The position numbers were made by a program, and so were the translations under genes. This document shows positions 60,190 to 64,000 of a stretch of DNA of 64,000 bases, one piece after another. Numbering within the stretch: position 1 is the first letter of the stretch; every line of letters starts with the position of its first letter. The stretch covers positions 17,102 through 81,101 of the forward strand of contig JACSRN010000132.1 in assembly GCA_014879735.1 (NCBI GenBank). The letters run 5' to 3'. The DNA is from Paracoccaceae bacterium (GTDB lineage: Bacteria > Pseudomonadota > Alphaproteobacteria > Rhodobacterales > Rhodobacteraceae). Under the pieces are notes generated by a model, which saw only the letters and a program-made list of their open reading frames with translations, was not told where the DNA came from and did not search any database.

Positions 60190-61038
60190 TCAGACGGCCT
60201 CTCTCCCGCGCCGGAACAGGCTGAAATCGGGGGTCACTTCCGGCCGGCCGAACAGGTAGCCCTGCAGGCACCCCACGCCCTGTGCCGCCAGCCAGTCTGC
60301 CTCGGCCATGGTCTCCACCGCCTCGGCCACCAGAAACATGTTGAACTCGCGCGCAAGGGCACCGGCCGCGCGGACGATCGGCTGCGCCGCAGGATCATAG
60401 TCGCAGCCGCGGATGAACTGACCGTCGATCTTGGCAATGTCGAAGCCGAAATCGCGCAGCAGCGTCAGCGAGGTAACCGAGGCGCCGAAATCATCCAGCG
60501 TGAACGCCAGCCCGGCACCGCGCCATTCCTCGATGAAGGGGATCAGAACATCCGGCATCTGCATGGCCGAAGCCTCGTTGATCTCCAGGATCAGGCCGCG
60601 GCCCAGTTCGGGATAGGCCCGCAGCGCATCGGCCAGAAGCTGGGTCCAGGGCGGATAGCCCACGGATCGCGCCGAGATATTCACCGCCACGCGGATGTCG
60701 GGATTGCGGCGCAGGCAGGACAGGCCCAGCCGCAGCGCAGCAACGTCGATCTCGCGCCCGATCTCGCGCGTTTCCGAGATGCCGACGAAATCGCGGGCCG
60801 GAATCACCCGCCCCACCGGGTCGAGAAATCGGATATATCCTTCGTAAAAGCCGATGATCGATGGGTCGGCGGCATAGACCGCCGGCTGAAAGGCCAGCCG
60901 CATCCGCCCTTGGTCCAGCGCGTCACGCAGCAGGGACAGCGTCGCACGTTCCTCTTCGGTCGCTGCAACGGCGAAAGGCGAGGCAACCTCTGGGTCGACG
61001 TCGAAATGCGGCCTGCGCGGCCCCGGCAGAAAGCTCAT
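60190..61038 (-). CDS. Stand-alone EAL-domain protein (c-di-GMP phosphodiesterase family)
   Basis: EGYIRFLDP, VAVNISARSV, LILEINEAS, FTLDDFGASVTSLTLLRDFGFDIAKIDGQFI, LVAEAVET, GCLQGYLFGRP. Confidence 0.87.
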   Translation of the reverse strand: MSFLPGPRRPHFDVDPEVASPFAVAATEEERATLSLLRDALDQGRMRLAFQPAVYAADPSIIGFYEGYIRFLDPVGRVIPARDFVGISETREIGREIDVAALRLGLSCLRRNPDIRVAVNISARSVGYPPWTQLLADALRAYPELGRGLILEINEASAMQMPDVLIPFIEEWRGAGLAFTLDDFGASVTSLTLLRDFGFDIAKIDGQFIRGCDYDPAAQPIVRAAGALAREFNMFLVAEAVETMAEADWLAAQGVGCLQGYLFGRPEVTPDFSLFRRGREAV

Positions 61039-61143
61039 CCCGGACCCCCCGGCAGTCGGACTCTGGCAATCCTGTGGCAAAGCGGTAAACATCCGCTGAA
61101 CGAATGGCATTTGCCGATAATCCGAAACGTTTTCCTGGCCGAG

Positions 61144-61725
61144 ATGACCGAAACACCCCAAGCGCGCTGCCCCTGGTGCGGCACCGATCCGCTCTATGTC
61201 CAGTACCACGACACCGACTGGGGTGTGCCCGAGCGCGATCCCAGGGCACTGTGGGAAAAGCTGGTGCTCGACGGGTTTCAGGCCGGGCTGTCCTGGATCA
61301 CCATCCTGAAAAAGCGCGAGAATTTCCGCTTGGCCTTCCGCGGCTTTTACCCCGGGGAAATTGCCGGCTGGGGCGAGGACGAGGTGATCCGGCTGCTGGC
61401 CGATGCCGGCATCGTCCGGCACCGCGGCAAGATCGAGGGCACCATCCGCTCGGCCCGGGCCTATCTTGACATTGAGGCGAACGGCGGGTTCTCGGCCTTT
61501 CTGTGGTCCTTCGTCGGCGGCCAGCCGATCCAGACCCGCCGCATCGCCATGGCCGAGGTGCCGACCGAAACCGCCGAATCGCGGGCGATGTCGAAGGCGC
61601 TGAAAGCCCGCGGATTTGCCTTCTGCGGCCCGACAATCACCTATGCCTTCATGCAGGCCACCGGGATGGTGAACGATCACCTCGTCACCTGCCCGCGCCA
61701 TGCCGCTTGCGCCGCGCTCGCCTGA
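61144..61725 (+). CDS. tag: DNA-3-methyladenine glycosylase I
   Basis: RCPWCGTDPLYVQYHDTDWGVPERDPRALWEKLVLDGFQAGLSWITILKKRENFR. Confidence 0.95.
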   Translation: MTETPQARCPWCGTDPLYVQYHDTDWGVPERDPRALWEKLVLDGFQAGLSWITILKKRENFRLAFRGFYPGEIAGWGEDEVIRLLADAGIVRHRGKIEGTIRSARAYLDIEANGGFSAFLWSFVGGQPIQTRRIAMAEVPTETAESRAMSKALKARGFAFCGPTITYAFMQATGMVNDHLVTCPRHAACAALA

Positions 61726-61834
61726 GGCTAGGCCCTCCGGATCATTGGCGTCGGAACGCATCGGCCAAGCGCCCCCTTGGCGTTTCGGCCCGAAAGCCTC
61801 ATATACGGGCGAAAGCTGAACAAGAGGACCCCCA

Positions 61835-62743
61835 ATGCTTGGACTTGGCGAAAATTTCGCGCCGCCGGCGGCCTCCGACCTGATCAAGGAGGGCACCGAG
61901 GCCAGCTTCATGGCCGATGTGATCGAAGCCTCGCGCGAGGTGCCGGTCATCGTCGATTTCTGGGCCACCTGGTGCGGCCCCTGCAAACAACTTGGCCCGA
62001 ACCTTGAAGCGGCCGTCACCGCCGCCAAGGGCAAGGTCAAGCTGGTGAAGATCGACGTCGACCGCAATCAGGCGATCGCCGCGCAGATGCGCGTCCAGTC
62101 GATCCCGACCGTCTATGCCTTCTGGCAGGGCCAGCCGGTCGACGGCTTCCAGGGCGCGCTCCCGGCATCGCAGATCAAGGCCTTCATCGACAAGCTGACC
62201 GGGCTTGCCGGCGATGGCGGACTGGCCGATGCCATTGCCGCCGCTGAGGAAATGCTGGCCGAAGGCGCTGCGGCCGACGCAGCCGAGACCTTTGCGGCGA
62301 TCCTGGGTGAAGATCCGGAGAATGCACCCGCCTATGCCGGCCTGGCGCGCGCGCATATCGCGGCCGGCGACCTCGATCAGGCCGAAGCCTTTCTGAACGG
62401 CGCACCGGCCGCGCTGGCCAGGACGAAGGAGATCGAAGCGGCGCGTGCACAGCTGGAACTGGCCCGGCAAGCCGCCAATGCCGGCCCCGAGGCCGAGCTG
62501 CGCGCCGCGGTCGAGGCCGATCCGGCGAACCATCAGGCCCGGTTCGATCTGGCCGTTGCCCTGAATGCCAGCGGCAAGGTGGACGAGGCGGTCGACCAAT
62601 TGCTGGAACTGTTCCGCCGCGACCGCGAGTGGAACGACGGCGCGGCCAAAGCGCAGCTGACGACGATCTTCGACGCGCTGAAACCTCAGGATCCCGTCGC
62701 TCTGAAGGGACGCCGCCGCCTGTCCTCGATGATTTTCGCCTGA
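61835..62743 (+). CDS. Thioredoxin-TPR protein (CnoX/YbbN-like)
   Basis: VIVDFWATWCGPCKQLGPNLEAAV plus C-terminal TPR region. Confidence 0.9.
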   Translation: MLGLGENFAPPAASDLIKEGTEASFMADVIEASREVPVIVDFWATWCGPCKQLGPNLEAAVTAAKGKVKLVKIDVDRNQAIAAQMRVQSIPTVYAFWQGQPVDGFQGALPASQIKAFIDKLTGLAGDGGLADAIAAAEEMLAEGAAADAAETFAAILGEDPENAPAYAGLARAHIAAGDLDQAEAFLNGAPAALARTKEIEAARAQLELARQAANAGPEAELRAAVEADPANHQARFDLAVALNASGKVDEAVDQLLELFRRDREWNDGAAKAQLTTIFDALKPQDPVALKGRRRLSSMIFA

Positions 62744-62753
62744 GGGTCGGGCG

Positions 62754-63419
62754 ATGCCCGCCTGGCGCCCCGGACTGGCCGATCTGCCCGGACGGATCCC
62801 GCTTTTCCCGCTGCCCGGGGCGCTTTTGCTGCCCCGGGCCAGGATCCCGCTCTTCATCTTCGAACCGCGCTATTTGGCGATGGTCGAGGATTGCATGAAG
62901 ACATCGCATCGGTTGATCGGCATGATCTCGGCCCGCGAGGCCATCGGTCTGCCGCAACCCGGCCCCCCACAGTTGGCGGCCGTCGGCTGTGCCGGGCGGC
63001 TGACGGAATTCGCCGAGGCCGAAGATGGCCGGCTGATGATCGCGCTATCCGGTGTCTCGCGCTTTCACCTGCGCGAGGAGGTGTCCGGCTTCACCCCCTA
63101 TCGCCGCGCCGAGGTGGATTGGGCGCCGTTCGCCCGCGACCTCGGCCCGGCCGACGAGGACCCCGGCTTCAACCGGACCAGCTTTGTTTCGCTGCTGCAG
63201 CGGTTTCTCGACTCGCACGGGCTTTCCGCCCCCGCGACCGAGTTGCGCGACGCCCCGGTCGGGCGGTTGATCGACGATGCCGCGATGCTGCTGCCGCTGC
63301 CACCCGAGGACAAACAGGCGCTGCTCGAGGCGCCGGGCCTTGCCTCCCGGCGCGAAACGCTGGTGACGCTGATGGAATTCGCCCTGCGGGGCGGCAACCC
63401 GAAGGATCCCCGCCAATGA
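62754..63419 (+). CDS. LON peptidase substrate-binding domain protein
   Basis: [44 protein letters not shown]. Confidence 0.93.
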   Translation: MPAWRPGLADLPGRIPLFPLPGALLLPRARIPLFIFEPRYLAMVEDCMKTSHRLIGMISAREAIGLPQPGPPQLAAVGCAGRLTEFAEAEDGRLMIALSGVSRFHLREEVSGFTPYRRAEVDWAPFARDLGPADEDPGFNRTSFVSLLQRFLDSHGLSAPATELRDAPVGRLIDDAAMLLPLPPEDKQALLEAPGLASRRETLVTLMEFALRGGNPKDPRQ

Positions 63420-63595
63420 CCGATACCGCCGCCGACCGCCGCATGCTGGAGGCCCTGGTCTGCCCCGTGACCCATGCCGTCCTGACCTGGGACCCCGAGC
63501 GTCGGGAGCTCATCTCCAAGGCAGCGCACCTGGCCTTTCCGGTGCGTGACGGCATTCCGGTCATGCTGGTTTCGGAAGCGCGCAAGCTCGACTGA
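63416..63595 (+). CDS. Trm112 family protein
   Basis: [49 protein letters not shown]. Confidence 0.9.
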   Translation: MTDTAADRRMLEALVCPVTHAVLTWDPERRELISKAAHLAFPVRDGIPVMLVSEARKLD

Positions 63596-63598
63596 GCC

Positions 63599-64000
63599 TC
63601 AGCCCGCCCGCCCGCGCCAACGGCCCAGAATATAGGCCGCCGTCATCAGGTCGAGATGCGCGCCGCCGCCGTTCTTGGCGATGGTGATCTCGTCCTGCGA
63701 CCGGCGGGCATACCGCCCCGAGGCCAGATCGTAGAAATCGGCAATGATCGACTCCTCGGTCAATGCGCCCGAGGCGATCGGCTGCATGATTTCGCCGATC
63801 TGGTGGACCGTCGTGACCCGCGCATCGACAAAGACCCGCGCACGGGACACGGCGTCATCGTCCACCTCGCGCATGTCGGGCAGATAGGCGCCGATCAGGT
63901 CGAGATGCTGGCCCGGCTGCAGCCAGTCGCCCCGGATCAACGGCTCGGTCGACATGGTGCAGGTGCAGATCACCTCGGCCCAGCGCACCGCCGGCTCCAG
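63599..64000 (-). CDS. Ornithine cyclodeaminase/mu-crystallin family protein (N-terminal part beyond right window edge)
   Basis: AEVICTCTMSTEPLIRGDWLQPGQHLDLIGAYLPDMREVDDDAVSRARVFVDAR. Confidence 0.82.
   Translation of the reverse strand: MEPAVRWAEVICTCTMSTEPLIRGDWLQPGQHLDLIGAYLPDMREVDDDAVSRARVFVDARVTTVHQIGEIMQPIASGALTEESIIADFYDLASGRYARRSQDEITIAKNGGGAHLDLMTAAYILGRWRGRAG

Noticed and set aside
56741-60259. Long plus-strand ORFs (632 and 514 aa)
   Set aside because: Antisense to the EamA, phaB and phaA genes.
1-64000. CRISPR arrays, tRNA/rRNA genes, transposases, integrases, phage genes
   Set aside because: None recognised by eye; no repeat-spacer structure or mobile-element proteins in the ORFs.

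Overview
The window looks like a high-GC alphaproteobacterial chromosome segment. Gene content and order (ftsE-ftsX-plsC, argH/LptM-like lipoprotein/lysA, holA-lptE-leuS, phaA/phaB, thioredoxin-LON-Trm112) suggest Rhodobacteraceae. I see no rRNA, tRNA, CRISPR array, transposase or prophage. Part 1: about 62 protein genes, most housekeeping, with starts refined from the ORF track; many long ORFs in the track are antisense artefacts of high GC. The left ~12 kb is an accessory catabolic region: two LacI regulators, an ABC sugar-type transporter with an ATPase-permease fusion, an enolase-superfamily enzyme, ALDH, enoyl-CoA hydratase, SDR and an HpsN/HisD-like dehydrogenase. Part 2 highlights: (i) a compact module of two Tat-like FecR-domain proteins, a Crp/Fnr regulator and a CHASE2-adenylate cyclase, in which both FecR proteins end in a similar C-terminal tail; (ii) two candidate minus-strand sRNAs sharing an exact 14-nt CCTCCCTGTTGGAC (anti-SD-like) block followed by terminators with CTTCTT loops; (iii) three matching LacI-type operators that define a probable local regulon; (iv) a one-chain RbsA-RbsC-like fusion paired with a free permease; (v) tandem perfect inverted repeats upstream of phaB. 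All assignments come from reading the sequence; no database search was run.
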